In this document: positions 50,936 to 59,534 of the stretch, in pieces
How positions within the stretch are numbered: the first letter of the stretch is position 1
Layout: the number at the start of each line of letters is the position of its first letter
Assembly (NCBI RefSeq): GCF_039530945.1
Contig: NZ_BAAAPC010000025.1
Coordinates: 1-64,000 of the forward strand
Source: Nocardiopsis_C rhodophaea
GTDB lineage: Bacteria > Actinomycetota > Actinomycetes > Streptosporangiales > Streptosporangiaceae
Length of the DNA: 64,000 nucleotides
Direction: 5' to 3'
Position numbers and translations under genes: made by a program
The notes under the pieces: generated by a model
Told to the model about the DNA's origin: nothing
Database searches by the model: none
The model's input: only the letters and a program-made list of their open reading frames with translations

Positions 50936-51724
50936 TCAGCCGTCGGACGGCAGCTCGAAATCGTCCCAGGAGAACCCCGGCGAGACGAACAGGCTGATGA
51001 CGCCCTCCCGGCTGGTGATGGGGTGCGCCGTCTGCCATGTCCCGGCCGGTACCAGGGCCTGCACGACCTGCCCGGCCTCGATGTGCGGGCCGAGGGTGAC
51101 GCGACTGTCCACCACGGGACGCTCTCCGGTGCCGCCGAAGGTCAGCTCGATCGGGCCGCCGCAGTTGAAAACCCACATCTCGTCCGACCGCAGCCGGTGC
51201 CAGCGGGAGCGTTCGCGCGGGCCGAGCATGAAGAGGGTGCCCGACGCGGCGTTGCGCTCGCCGGGGTACCCCTCGGGGCGCAGAGTGTGCCGGCTGCGCC
51301 AGGTCGAGCGGTACCAGCCCCCTTCCGGGTGCGGGATGAGGTCGAGCTCCTCCGCGGTGGCGCCCCGGTGCTGCACGGCGGAGAACACGCCGTCAGGCTC
51401 CCGCCGCAGATAGCGCACGCCGATGACGGCCTTGCGCGGAACCGGGCCGTAGATGTGCGGGAACTGCACCTCGGGCCGCACCCCGGGCGGCGGGGCCGGG
51501 TTGGCCGCCTCCCAGCGCACCTCCGCGTCGAGCAGGCCGGTGTCGATGACGAGGACGGCCTGGGGCGCCCGCACACCGGCATAGAAGGCGTTGGCGACCG
51601 CGAGCAGTGTGGGTTCGTCCGGTGAGGCGTGCACGAACCCCTCGGTCTTCAGGGATTCCGGTTCGAGGTCGCCCTCGCCACGGCGCCACTCACGAAGGTC
51701 GGTCATGTGCAACACGTAACTCAT
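50936..51724 (-). CDS. DUF952 domain fused to a DUF985 cupin
   Basis: A 262-residue two-domain protein. Residues 1-105 are DUF952: MSYVLHMTDLREWRRG, LKTEGFVHASPDEPTLLAVANAFYAG, VLVIDTGLLDAEVRWEAANP and FPHIYGPVPRKAVIGVRYL. Residues 118-262 are a DUF985-type cupin: IPHPEGGWYRSTWRS, FMLGPRERSRWHRLRSDEMWVFNCGGPIELTF, GQVVQALVPAGTWQTAHP and SLFVSPGFSWDDFEL. Neither domain has a defined reaction. The ATG at 51724 is preceded by GATACT six bases earlier, suggesting a leaderless transcript. It sits between menF and menD. Confidence 0.85.
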   Translation of the reverse strand: MSYVLHMTDLREWRRGEGDLEPESLKTEGFVHASPDEPTLLAVANAFYAGVRAPQAVLVIDTGLLDAEVRWEAANPAPPPGVRPEVQFPHIYGPVPRKAVIGVRYLRREPDGVFSAVQHRGATAEELDLIPHPEGGWYRSTWRSRHTLRPEGYPGERNAASGTLFMLGPRERSRWHRLRSDEMWVFNCGGPIELTFGGTGERPVVDSRVTLGPHIEAGQVVQALVPAGTWQTAHPITSREGVISLFVSPGFSWDDFELPSDG

Positions 51725-51785
51725 GACGCCAGTATCATGCCCCCGCCTCACGGAGCCCAGAGGCAATCGTTCCTTTTTGTCTGGT

Positions 51786-53456
51786 CTATCCCTCTAGCGC
51801 ACGGTCGACGGCCGCCTGCAGGCGGCGCCGCAGCGCCGCGGAGTCGGCGCGGCCCGTGCACACCTCAACGATCCGCAGCCCCTCGCCCAAAAGGGTCTTG
51901 GGCAGGTCGGTGGCCCATTCGAGTCGGGTGTAGGGCAGGTCGGCCATGGCGGCGACGTGCTCCATCGATACGCCGTGCGGCGTACCGAAGACCCGCTCGA
52001 AGTCGGGATGCCCGGCCTGTTCCAGCCCGGAGAAGATACCGCCGCCGTCGTTGTTGACCACCACGACCGCCAGGTCGGGGCGGGCCTCGTCGGCGCCGAG
52101 GACCAGCCCGTTCTGGTCGTGGAGCAGGGCCAGGTCGCCGATCAGGGCGAACCCGGGGCCGCCGCCGTCGCGCTGGTGGGCCAGGGCGGCGCCGATGGCG
52201 GTCGAGACGGTGCCGTCGATGCCGCTCACGCCCCGGTTGCCGATGACCCGCGCGCCGCAGCGGGCGCTCATGGCGGCGTCCAGGTCGCGGATCGGCATGC
52301 TGGACCCGGCGAACAGCAGCGCCCCGTTGGGCAGGTGCGCGGCCAGGTCACGGGCGAGGCGGGGTTCGCTCAGCGCCTCCTCGCCGTCGAGCACGGCGTC
52401 GATGGCGGCGCGCGCCGCGGTCTCGGCGTCCTGCCAGGAACGCGACCACGCCGTATCGGGGGTGGCGTCGGGAGGCGGGACGAGGGAGGGAACGACATCG
52501 GTGGCGGTGCGCACCGGGTCAGCGAACGACAGGGCATCGCCGACGACGATGTGGCGCCGGGCTCGGCGCAGGTAGGCCAGCAGCTGGCGGGAGAGTCCGG
52601 GACGGCCCACGCTGACCACGAGCTCGGGTTCGTGCTCGGTGACGAACCGGGGCGAGGCCAGTAGCTCGCGGTAGGTCGAGACGGCCTCGGCCCGGCGGGC
52701 GTTGGAGGTGGGCTCGGCCAGCAGCGGCCACCCTGTGGCCATGGACAGCGCCAGGTAGGGGATGGGGTCGTAGTCTCCGTCACCGCAGACGATGACGCCG
52801 CGCTCCACCGACGGCGCCGTCGCGGGTGCGGGCTCGGACTCCGGTGCCGGACGTTCGATCCACGCCCGCCCGTCCGCGCGGCCCGTCAGGGGTTCGGGCC
52901 ACTCGTCGCCGCAGCCCGGCTCGTCCGGGATGAGGGGGTCGCGGAACGCCAGGTTGAGGTGGACCGGTCCGGGGCGCTCCGCGGCGGTCGCGGCCCACGC
53001 GCGGCAGGCCAGCGACCGCCAGTAGGCGACCATGCCCGGCAGCCGCTCGGCCGTGCCGACCTCGGTGAACATTCGCGGGGCCGAGCCGTAGAGCTTGATC
53101 TGGTCGACGGTCTGGTTGGCCCCGGTGCCGCGCAGCTCGGGCGGGCGGTCGGCGGTGAGCACCAGCAGCGGCACCTCGCTCTGGTCGGCCTCCAGCACCG
53201 CCGGGTGAAAGTTGGCCGCCGCCGTGCCCGAGGTGCACACGAGGGCGGCGGCGCGGCGCGAGGCACGTGCCAGACCGAGCGCGAGGAACGCCGCCGAGCG
53301 CTCGTCGATGCGGACGTGCACGCGGATCCCGGGGTGGGCGGTCAAGGCCAGCGCGAGGGGCGTCGAACGCGACCCTGGCGCGATGACGGCCTCGGCCAGC
53401 CCGCATCGGGCCAGTTCGTCGACGAGGACCCGCGCCAGCGCGGTTGACGGATTCAT
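51786..53456 (-). CDS. menD: 2-succinyl-5-enolpyruvyl-6-hydroxy-3-cyclohexene-1-carboxylate synthase
   Basis: A 556-residue thiamine-diphosphate enzyme joining isochorismate and 2-oxoglutarate in menaquinone synthesis. Signatures are VLVDELARCGLAEAVIAPGSRSTPLALAL, RIDERSAAFLALGLARAS, CTSGTAAANFHPAVLEADQSEVPLLVLTADRPPELRGTGANQTVDQIKLYG, then FAGSSMPIRDLDAAMSARCGARVIGNRGVSGIDGTVSTAIGAALAH and the ThDP motif ALIGDLALLHDQNGLVLG...VVVVNNDGGGIFSGLEQAG. Length and order match the family. It is transcribed from the same strand as menC and menB but 301 bases separate it from menC. Confidence 0.96.
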   Translation of the reverse strand: MNPSTALARVLVDELARCGLAEAVIAPGSRSTPLALALTAHPGIRVHVRIDERSAAFLALGLARASRRAAALVCTSGTAAANFHPAVLEADQSEVPLLVLTADRPPELRGTGANQTVDQIKLYGSAPRMFTEVGTAERLPGMVAYWRSLACRAWAATAAERPGPVHLNLAFRDPLIPDEPGCGDEWPEPLTGRADGRAWIERPAPESEPAPATAPSVERGVIVCGDGDYDPIPYLALSMATGWPLLAEPTSNARRAEAVSTYRELLASPRFVTEHEPELVVSVGRPGLSRQLLAYLRRARRHIVVGDALSFADPVRTATDVVPSLVPPPDATPDTAWSRSWQDAETAARAAIDAVLDGEEALSEPRLARDLAAHLPNGALLFAGSSMPIRDLDAAMSARCGARVIGNRGVSGIDGTVSTAIGAALAHQRDGGGPGFALIGDLALLHDQNGLVLGADEARPDLAVVVVNNDGGGIFSGLEQAGHPDFERVFGTPHGVSMEHVAAMADLPYTRLEWATDLPKTLLGEGLRIVEVCTGRADSAALRRRLQAAVDRALEG

Positions 53457-53757
53457 CCAGACTGCTCTCAGGTCGTGACGTGCAGAACCAGTATCGACGG
53501 AGCGCCCCCGTCGGCCTCGCTACCCCACCGCTGCGGCACCCCTGATGTGCGTTCGGGGCAGCGATACCGGTGGCCATCACGCGTTCGCGCCCGTGGGGAT
53601 GGAGCGCACCGGGATCCCGCCAGCGATCCGACGGTCCGTCCCGTACAACGCGTCTTCCCACGGTATTCGTCCGGTTCAGGGCTGCGATACGTCCCACTGT
53701 GCCGAACACCGCACCGGTTTCGGACGGTCTCGGGCTGATGTGCCGACCACCCGCCGC
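53457..53757. other. Gap between menC and menD, no gene seen
   Basis: 301 bases that must hold the menD promoter (minus strand) and the end of the menBC transcript. The plus-strand frames here have arginine-rich shadow composition and no recognised motif. Confidence 0.4.
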
Positions 53758-54717
53758 TCAGGACCGCCACTCCGCACGGGCTGCGGCCATGCGCGCGCGC
53801 CACGGCCCCGGGTCGATCTCGACGTCCGCCAGCCGTTCCTCGTCGACCTCCGGTGCCCGCACCGGCAGGTGACCGTCGACGGGCAGCAGCGGATCGGCGG
53901 TCACATCAGCGCGCAGCAGCCGCATCGTCGCCAGCCCGCAGGCGTAGGGCAGATCCGGCAGGGCGGCGGCCAGCGCGACGCCCGCCGCCAGGCCCACCGA
54001 GGTCTCCACGGCGCTGGACACCACCACCGGAAGCCCGCACGCCTCGGCCACGCGCAGCGCCGCGCGGACCCCGCCCAGCGGCTGCACCTTCAGCACCACG
54101 ATGTCGGCGGCACCCGCGGCTCGCACCTTCAACGGGTCTTCGGCGCGACGGATGGACTCGTCGGCCGCCACCGGGACGTCGGTGCGCCGCCGTACGTAGG
54201 CCAGCTCCTCCAGGGTGGCGCAGGGCTGCTCGACGTATTCCAGGTCGAAGCGGTCCAGCTCGCCGAGCATGCGCACGGCCGTGTCCACGTCCCAGGCGCC
54301 GTTGGCGTCGACACGTACCCGTCCGGCGGGGCCGATGGCGTCGCGCACGGCCTCCACGCGGGCGATGTCTTCCGCCGGTGCCTGTCCGCGCTCGGCGACC
54401 TTCACCTTCGCGGTCGCGCAGCCGCCCTCGGCCACGATCCGCGCCGCTTCCTCGGGGCCCACCGCGGGCACGGTGACGTTGACCGGGACGCGTCGGCGCA
54501 CCGGCGCGGGCCATCCCTCCTCGGCGGCCTCACGGCACGCCGCCCACCAGCGGGCGCACTCCCGCGGCGGGTACTCGGCGAACGGGGAGAACTCCCCCCA
54601 TCCCGCGGGGCCGCGGACCAGCAGCCCCTCGCGCGCGGTGACGCCGCGGAAGCGGGTCCGCATCGGGATCGAGAACGCCCGTCCGGCGGCGTCCGCGGCG
54701 ACGGTGGAATCATCCAT
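53758..54717 (-). CDS. menC: o-Succinylbenzoate synthase
   Basis: A 319-residue enolase-superfamily enzyme that dehydrates SHCHC to o-succinylbenzoate in menaquinone synthesis. The acid/base lysines lie in ATAKVKVAE (K-x-K); metal ligands are in RVRVDANGAWD, LEYVEQPC and VPVAADESI; the second catalytic Lys is in IVVLKVQPLGG. It has the capping N-terminal domain (SIPMRTRFRGVTAREGLLVRGPAGWGEFSPF). It starts 9 bases after the menB stop, so both form an operon. Confidence 0.94.
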   Translation of the reverse strand: MDDSTVAADAAGRAFSIPMRTRFRGVTAREGLLVRGPAGWGEFSPFAEYPPRECARWWAACREAAEEGWPAPVRRRVPVNVTVPAVGPEEAARIVAEGGCATAKVKVAERGQAPAEDIARVEAVRDAIGPAGRVRVDANGAWDVDTAVRMLGELDRFDLEYVEQPCATLEELAYVRRRTDVPVAADESIRRAEDPLKVRAAGAADIVVLKVQPLGGVRAALRVAEACGLPVVVSSAVETSVGLAAGVALAAALPDLPYACGLATMRLLRADVTADPLLPVDGHLPVRAPEVDEERLADVEIDPGPWRARMAAARAEWRS

Positions 54718-54726
54718 TCGGGCCGC

Positions 54727-55566
54727 CTAGGGACGACGCGGGAACTTGTCGAACTCCGGCGGGCGCTTCTCCTTGAAGGCGTCGCGGCCCTCCTGGGCCT
54801 CCTCGCTCATGTAGTAGAGCATGGTGGCGTCCCCGGCGAACTGCTGCATGCCGGCGGCTCCGTCGCTGACCGCGTTGATGGCGCCCTTGACCATGCGCAG
54901 CGCCAGCGGGGACTTCTCCAGCATCTCGCGGGCCCAAGCCACGGTCTCCTCCTCCAGCTTCTCCAGCGGGACGACCGTGTTGACCATGCCCATCTCCTGC
55001 GCTTCCTGGGCGCTGTACTGGCGGCACAGGTACCAGATCTCGCGGGCCTTCTTCAGCCCGACCGTCTGGGCGAGGAGCCACGAGCCGTAGCCGCCGTCGA
55101 ACGATCCCACCTTGGGGCCGGTCTGCCCGAACTTCGCGTTGTCGGCGGCGATGGTGAGGTCGCAGCACACCTGTAGGACGTTGCCGCCGCCGATGGACCA
55201 GCCCGCCACCATGCAGATGACCGGCTTGGGCAGACGGCGGATCTGCACCTGCAGGTCGAGCACGTTGAGTCGGCCGATGCCCTGCCGGGCCACGGCGTCG
55301 TCGCCGAGGTAGCCGTCCTCACCGCGGATCTTCTGGTCACCGCCGGAGCAGAACGCCTGGTCCCCGGCGCCGGTGAAAATGATCACCCCGACCTCGGAGT
55401 CGTCGCGCGCCACGTTGAAGGCGTGCTGGAGTTCGAAGAGCGTCTGCGGGCGGAAGGCGTTGTGCCGCTCGGGCCGATTAATCGTGATCTTGGCGATGCC
55501 CTCGGCGGTCTCGTAGATGATGTCGGAATACTCTCCCGACCGCTGCCAGTCGATCACGCTGCTCAC
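54727..55566 (-). CDS. menB: 1,4-Dihydroxy-2-naphthoyl-CoA synthase
   Basis: A 279-residue crotonase-fold enzyme closing the second ring of menaquinone from o-succinylbenzoyl-CoA. Signatures are EGIAKITINRPERHNAFRPQTLFELQHAF, IFTGAGDQAFCSGGDQKIRGEDGYLGDD, VAGWSIGGGNVLQVCCDLTIAADNAKFGQTGPKVGSFDGGYGSWLLA, and the C-terminal YYMSEEAQEGRDAFKEKRPPEFDKFPRRP. The GTG at 55566 is chosen because AGGAGAG precedes it; the ATG at 55593 would place that site within the coding region. The gene heads a menBC operon and diverges from menE. Confidence 0.95.
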   Translation of the reverse strand: MSSVIDWQRSGEYSDIIYETAEGIAKITINRPERHNAFRPQTLFELQHAFNVARDDSEVGVIIFTGAGDQAFCSGGDQKIRGEDGYLGDDAVARQGIGRLNVLDLQVQIRRLPKPVICMVAGWSIGGGNVLQVCCDLTIAADNAKFGQTGPKVGSFDGGYGSWLLAQTVGLKKAREIWYLCRQYSAQEAQEMGMVNTVVPLEKLEEETVAWAREMLEKSPLALRMVKGAINAVSDGAAGMQQFAGDATMLYYMSEEAQEGRDAFKEKRPPEFDKFPRRP

Positions 55567-55779
55567 GGCTCTCGTCTCTCCTAACCCGGCCATTCCGGTA
55601 CTGCGGGCGAAGCGTGCAGCGCAGCGCGGAGAAACGCGGTATACCGCCGGGACCGCCTGCGCGAACGCTTTGCTTGTCAGAGGTCAACCTTAATAGTTCC
55701 GCCGGGTGCGGCCGCACCGGTGCCCGCCACGGGGACACCGCGGGCGCGCGGCGGCCACCGCGCGTTAGCCTTGGTCAAC

Positions 55780-56985
55780 GTGGCGAACCGACCCTTGCAA
55801 GCGGTGTGCGGGCTCGACCCCGCCCACCTGACCGAACTCCTGTCCGCGGCCCTAGAGGGGCACGGCCCCGCGCTGCTGCCCGTCGACCCGCATCTGCCCG
55901 CACCGCGTGTGCGGTCCCTGCTGGCGGCGATGCGCGTCGACGAGATGCGCACCCCCGAGGGCGTGCGGACTTTCGCGGACGGTGCGGGGACCGCCGAGGA
56001 CACCGCCCTGGTCATCGCCACCTCCGGATCGACCGGCGCCCCCAAGGGCGTGGAGCTGTCCACCGCGGCCCTGCGGCACTCGGCGCGCTCATCGATCCGC
56101 CGCATCGGGGCCGCCCCCGACAGCGCCTGGCTCTGCGTGCTGCCCACCGCGCACATCTCCGGCCTCCAGGTGGTCCTGCGCGCGCTGGTCAGCGGGGTGG
56201 AACCACTCCACCACACGTTCGACCCCGCCGCCACCATGGCGCTCGCCGACCAGCACCGCCCGCACGTGTCCCTAGTCCCCACGCAGCTGCGCCGGCTGCT
56301 GGCCGCCGAGGCCGATCTGTCCTTGTTCAGCACGATCCTGCTCGGCGGGGCCGCCGCTGACGAGCGGCTGCTCACCCAAGCGCGCGCCGCCGGGGGCCGC
56401 GTCGTCACCACCTACGGCATGAGCGAGACGTGCGGCGGCTGCGTGTACGACGGCGTCCCCCTCGACGGGATGCGCGCGGACCTCGACTCCGAGGGCCGGA
56501 TCCTGCTGTCCGGGCCGGCCCTGTTCTCCGGCTACCGGCTCGACCCCGAGCGCACCGCCGCACACCTGCTGGCCCCGAAGGACGGGCCCGACGGGGCGCC
56601 CTGGTTCCGCACCAGCGACCTGGGCCGCTTCGACGCCGAGGGGCGGCTGCAGGTACGCGGACGCGCCGACGACGTGATCAACACCGGGGGCCACAAGGTC
56701 GTCCCGGGCGAGGTGGCCTCCGTGCTGTGCGCGCACCCCGCGGTCAGGGACGCGGTGGTGGTCGGCCGCCCCGATGAGGAGTGGGGACAGCGCGTCACGG
56801 CCGTCGTGGTCCCCGCCGACCCCGCGTGTCCGCCGCGCCTCGATGACCTGAGAGAATGGGCGCGGACCCAGCTGCCCGGCTACGCGGCACCCCGGGAGCT
56901 CGACGTGCGCGCGCGGATCCCCCTCCTCGGTTCGGGAAAACCGGACCTCTCCGCGCTGCGTTCGCCGACCCGGCACCGCGATTGA
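55780..56985 (+). CDS. menE: o-Succinylbenzoate-CoA ligase
   Basis: A 401-residue AMP-forming ligase, shorter than FadD-type enzymes, as expected of actinobacterial MenE. It activates o-succinylbenzoate for MenB. Motifs are VIATSGSTGAPKGVELS (phosphate loop), TTYGMSETCGGCVYDG, FRTSDLGRFDAEGRLQVRGRADDVINTGGHKVVPGEV and the C-terminal lysine in LLGSGKPDLSAL. The GTG at 55780 lies about 8 bases after TAGCCT, so the message is probably leaderless; upstream frame sequence (PATGTPRARGG) is not family-like. It diverges from menB. Confidence 0.93.
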   Translation: MANRPLQAVCGLDPAHLTELLSAALEGHGPALLPVDPHLPAPRVRSLLAAMRVDEMRTPEGVRTFADGAGTAEDTALVIATSGSTGAPKGVELSTAALRHSARSSIRRIGAAPDSAWLCVLPTAHISGLQVVLRALVSGVEPLHHTFDPAATMALADQHRPHVSLVPTQLRRLLAAEADLSLFSTILLGGAAADERLLTQARAAGGRVVTTYGMSETCGGCVYDGVPLDGMRADLDSEGRILLSGPALFSGYRLDPERTAAHLLAPKDGPDGAPWFRTSDLGRFDAEGRLQVRGRADDVINTGGHKVVPGEVASVLCAHPAVRDAVVVGRPDEEWGQRVTAVVVPADPACPPRLDDLREWARTQLPGYAAPRELDVRARIPLLGSGKPDLSALRSPTRHRD

Positions 56986-57388
56986 CCTGGCAGTCCTGGG
57001 GCAGGATCAGATGAGAGGCGCGTTTACAGCCGGACGGATCCGCAAGATGAGGGAACTTCCCGCGGGGTATGGGCGTCTACTCCTGCATCTGGTTCCCACG
57101 CCCGACGCGAGGAGGCCCTTGGGTGAGGTGCGGATCATCCAATCAAGGGGGGATCACACGCAGGAGCACACGGCGCCGTGCTCGCCGCGCCTGGCCGTCG
57201 AACGCGCTCATTACCCGCTCTCGGGACCGGACGGCCACACTGACGATCGTGACGTACGACACGACGCGCGATATCCAATCGAGACCGGGAACATTTGACT
57301 CTCTGACACGTTAGACATAGTGGCGCGCCGAGACGGCGGTTTCCCATCGCCTCGCGCCTGACGTCTTGGAAGGGAGGGAGGTGCCTTC
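56986..57388. other. Upstream region of the primary sigma factor gene
   Basis: 403 bases. A frame at 57011-57298 is open, but its composition and lack of motifs argue against a gene. The last 100 bases are less GC-rich and hold the promoter at 57295. A GGAAGGGAGGGAGG purine block forms the ribosome site of the sigma factor gene. Confidence 0.5.
57295..57323 (+). promoter_or_regulatory. Promoter of the sigma factor gene
   Basis: A -35 TTGACT (57295-57300), a 17-base spacer and a -10-like TAGTGG (57318-57323), about 65 bases before the start codon. A second -10-like TAGACA overlaps at 57312. The assignment of the -10 is therefore not settled. Confidence 0.45.
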
Positions 57389-58720
57389 ATGTCGCGCACT
57401 GCCCTAGCCACTTCTCCCACTCCCACGGTGGCGGACACAGTGGCGGAGACCGCAGACGGCAATGATGTCGCGTCCGCGGCTCTCGACCAGCTGATCACTC
57501 AAGGGCGTTCCCAGGGACACCTGTCCCTCGCGGAACTCCGCGCCGCGTTCTCCGCGGCTGGTATCAGCCCGGCCGACGGCCGTTCCATCCTGCGTGAGCT
57601 CACTGACGCCGGAGTGCGGCTCGCCAACGGGGGCGACGACGCCGCGGCCCTGGAGTCCGTGGACGCCGACAGCGATGACGAGGTGCTGGAGGAAACGCTT
57701 GAGGCCGCCAAGGCCGTCTCCAAGGCGCGGGGGAAGAAGGCCGCCGCCCAGGAGTCGGAAGGCGCTGAGGCGGACCTGGACGACCAGTCGCCCGCCATGG
57801 GCGACTCGGTGCACACGTACCTGAAGGCCATCGGTCGCCGCAAGCTGCTCACCGCCGAGGAGGAGGTCGACCTCGCCAAGCGGATCGAGGCCGGTCTCTA
57901 CGCCGAGTACCGCCTCGGACTCGTCGAGGACGACACCCCGACCACCGAACTCAGCGACACCGAGCGCTCCGAGCTGGAGGCCGTCGCCGAGGACGGGCGC
58001 CAGGCCAAGCAGCACATGCTGGAGGCCAACCTGCGCCTGGTGGTCTCGGTCGCCAAGAAGTACAGCGACCGCGGCATGTCCCTGCTGGACGTCGTCCAGG
58101 AGGGCAACCTCGGCCTGATCCGCGCGGTGGAGAAGTTCGACTACACCAAGGGCTTCAAGTTCTCCACGTACGCCATGTGGTGGATCCGGCAGGCCATACA
58201 GCGCGGTTTCGCCGACTCGGCCCGCACGATCCGCCTCCCGGTGCACGTGTTGGAGCTGCTGAGCAAGGTCAGCCGGCTTGAGCGCGACATGCACCAGACC
58301 CTGGGGCGCGAGCCGAGTCCCGAGGAGCTGGCACACGAGCTGGACAAGACACCCAGCCAGATCGAGGAGCTGCTGCGGATCACCCGCCAGCCCATCAGCC
58401 TCGACTCCACGATCGGGGAGGACGGCGAGACCCGCATCGGTGACCTCATCGAGGACGTCGACGCGTCGGAGGCCTCGGAGGTCGTCGACCGGCAGCTCAT
58501 GGCCGACCAGCTGCGCCGCGCTCTGGACGACCTGGAGCCGCGCGAGGCCACGATCATGTCGCTGCGGTTCGGCCTGATGGACGGGCGTCCCCGCACACTC
58601 GACGAGATCGGCAAGCACCTGGGGCTGACCCGGGAGCGCATCCGGCAGTTGGAGAAGCAGTCCCTGTCCAAGCTGCGCCACCCGAGCCGCGCCCAGCAGC
58701 TGCTGGACTTCGCGAGCTGA
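57389..58720 (+). CDS. sigA: Primary RNA polymerase sigma factor (SigA/HrdB type)
   Basis: A 443-residue group 1 sigma factor. A region 1.1-like start (LDQLITQGRSQGHLSLAELRAAFSAAGISPADGRSILREL) is followed by an acidic/basic linker, region 1.2 (DSVHTYLKAIGRRKLLTAEEEVDLAKRIEAG), the highly conserved region 2 (LRLVVSVAKKYSDRGMSLLDVVQEGNLGLIRAVEKFDYTKGFKFSTYAMWWIRQAIQRGFADSARTIRLPVHV), region 3 (ETRIGDLIEDVDASEASEVV) and region 4 ending GLTRERIRQLEKQSLSKLRHPSRAQQLLDFAS. It directs most housekeeping transcription. The ATG at 57389 has a strong ribosome site. A terminator hairpin follows. Confidence 0.96.
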   Translation: MSRTALATSPTPTVADTVAETADGNDVASAALDQLITQGRSQGHLSLAELRAAFSAAGISPADGRSILRELTDAGVRLANGGDDAAALESVDADSDDEVLEETLEAAKAVSKARGKKAAAQESEGAEADLDDQSPAMGDSVHTYLKAIGRRKLLTAEEEVDLAKRIEAGLYAEYRLGLVEDDTPTTELSDTERSELEAVAEDGRQAKQHMLEANLRLVVSVAKKYSDRGMSLLDVVQEGNLGLIRAVEKFDYTKGFKFSTYAMWWIRQAIQRGFADSARTIRLPVHVLELLSKVSRLERDMHQTLGREPSPEELAHELDKTPSQIEELLRITRQPISLDSTIGEDGETRIGDLIEDVDASEASEVVDRQLMADQLRRALDDLEPREATIMSLRFGLMDGRPRTLDEIGKHLGLTRERIRQLEKQSLSKLRHPSRAQQLLDFAS

Positions 58721-58775
58721 GCCGAGCTCACGCGCGACGGCGGAGCACAATCCACGGGGAGCCCACTCCCCCACC

Positions 58776-58818
58776 GACGGCCCTGGCGCCCGCACCGAAC
58801 GCGGGCACCAGGGCCGTC
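58776..58818 (+). terminator. Hairpin terminator of the sigma factor gene
   Basis: Arms GACGGCCCTGG (58776-58786) and CCAGGGCCGTC (58808-58818) enclose a second stem GCCCGC/GCGGGC. It begins 56 bases after the stop. Confidence 0.7.
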
Positions 58819-58950
58819 GCCGTTGCGCGTCGCCGTGGCAGAGGAGTGCGCCCCTGGGACCGGCGGTATCGTTAACGGCCAGCAGCGATCGTCCTCCTGC
58901 GCTACATCCTCGTGCTCATCGGCACCCGCGAGTAGCGTCGCCACACCCTC

Positions 58951-59014
58951 CGTTGATCTCGGCGATATCGACCGAATTCCTGCCAGAATTCGGTCGATAT
59001 CGCCGAGATCAACG
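58951..59014. repeat. Inverted repeat with 29-base arms between convergent genes (copy 2)
   Basis: Arms 58951-58979 and 58986-59014 are perfect complements around a 6-base loop. They share the core GTTGATCTCGGCGATATCGA with copy 1 at 50838, while the inner ends differ (CGAATTC here). It ends 11 bases before the stop of the convergent GntR gene and follows the sigma factor terminator. Confidence 0.85.
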
Positions 59015-59025
59015 CACGGGGATAT

Positions 59026-59388
59026 TCAGCGGTCGAGAGCGGCCCGGACGATGGCCAGCGCCTCCTTGCGCGCCAGCCCGAGCCGGGAGATCACGTCGGC
59101 GTAGTCGCGGGCCGCCGCCAGCGCCTCCTCCCGCTGGGCGTCGCCCCCGGCGGCGACGAAGGTGCCGGACCGGCCGCGCGTCTCGACCACCCCGGCCTGT
59201 TCGAGCTCCCGGTAGGCCCGCGCGACGGTGTTCACCGCGACCGCCAGTTCCCCCGCCAGCGCGCGGACGGTGGGGAGCTTGTACCCCACGGGGATGTCGC
59301 CGTTGGCCGCGGCGTTGGCGACCGCGGCCCGGATCTGCTCGTAGGGGGGCACCTTCGATGATGGATCGAGTTCGATGAACCCCGGCAT
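59026..59388 (-). CDS. GntR-family regulator (YtrA-like)
   Basis: A 120-residue short GntR regulator. The wHTH is SSKVPPYEQIRAAVANAAANGDIPVGYKLPTVRALAGELAVAVNTVARAYRELEQAGVVETRGRSGTFVA, followed by a short two-helix tail (YADVISRLGLARKEALAIVRAAL) for dimerisation, as in the YtrA subgroup. Such proteins usually control ABC transporter genes beside them, but none is adjacent. The ATG at 59388 is used because the frame upstream is not family-like. Confidence 0.9.
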   Translation of the reverse strand: MPGFIELDPSSKVPPYEQIRAAVANAAANGDIPVGYKLPTVRALAGELAVAVNTVARAYRELEQAGVVETRGRSGTFVAAGGDAQREEALAAARDYADVISRLGLARKEALAIVRAALDR

Positions 59389-59534
59389 CTTCGTCCCCAC
59401 TCCATTCGTCCGGGCCCACACCCGGCGGCCTCGCGGCGGCGTCCGGTGGCGCCGTGTTCCTTCACCGATCCTGCCATCGACAGACGCCGGACGCACGCTC
59501 GGCGTCCGGCGCGGGCGCGGGTGGGAGCTCGACC

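Noticed and set aside
57011..57298. 95-residue frame upstream of the sigma factor gene
   Set aside because: No ribosome site of note or motif; it ends against the sigma factor promoter.
50838..59014. The twin inverted repeats as ends of one transposon
   Set aside because: Each copy is itself a complete palindrome, and the 8 kb between them holds normal chromosomal menaquinone and sigma factor genes without a transposase.
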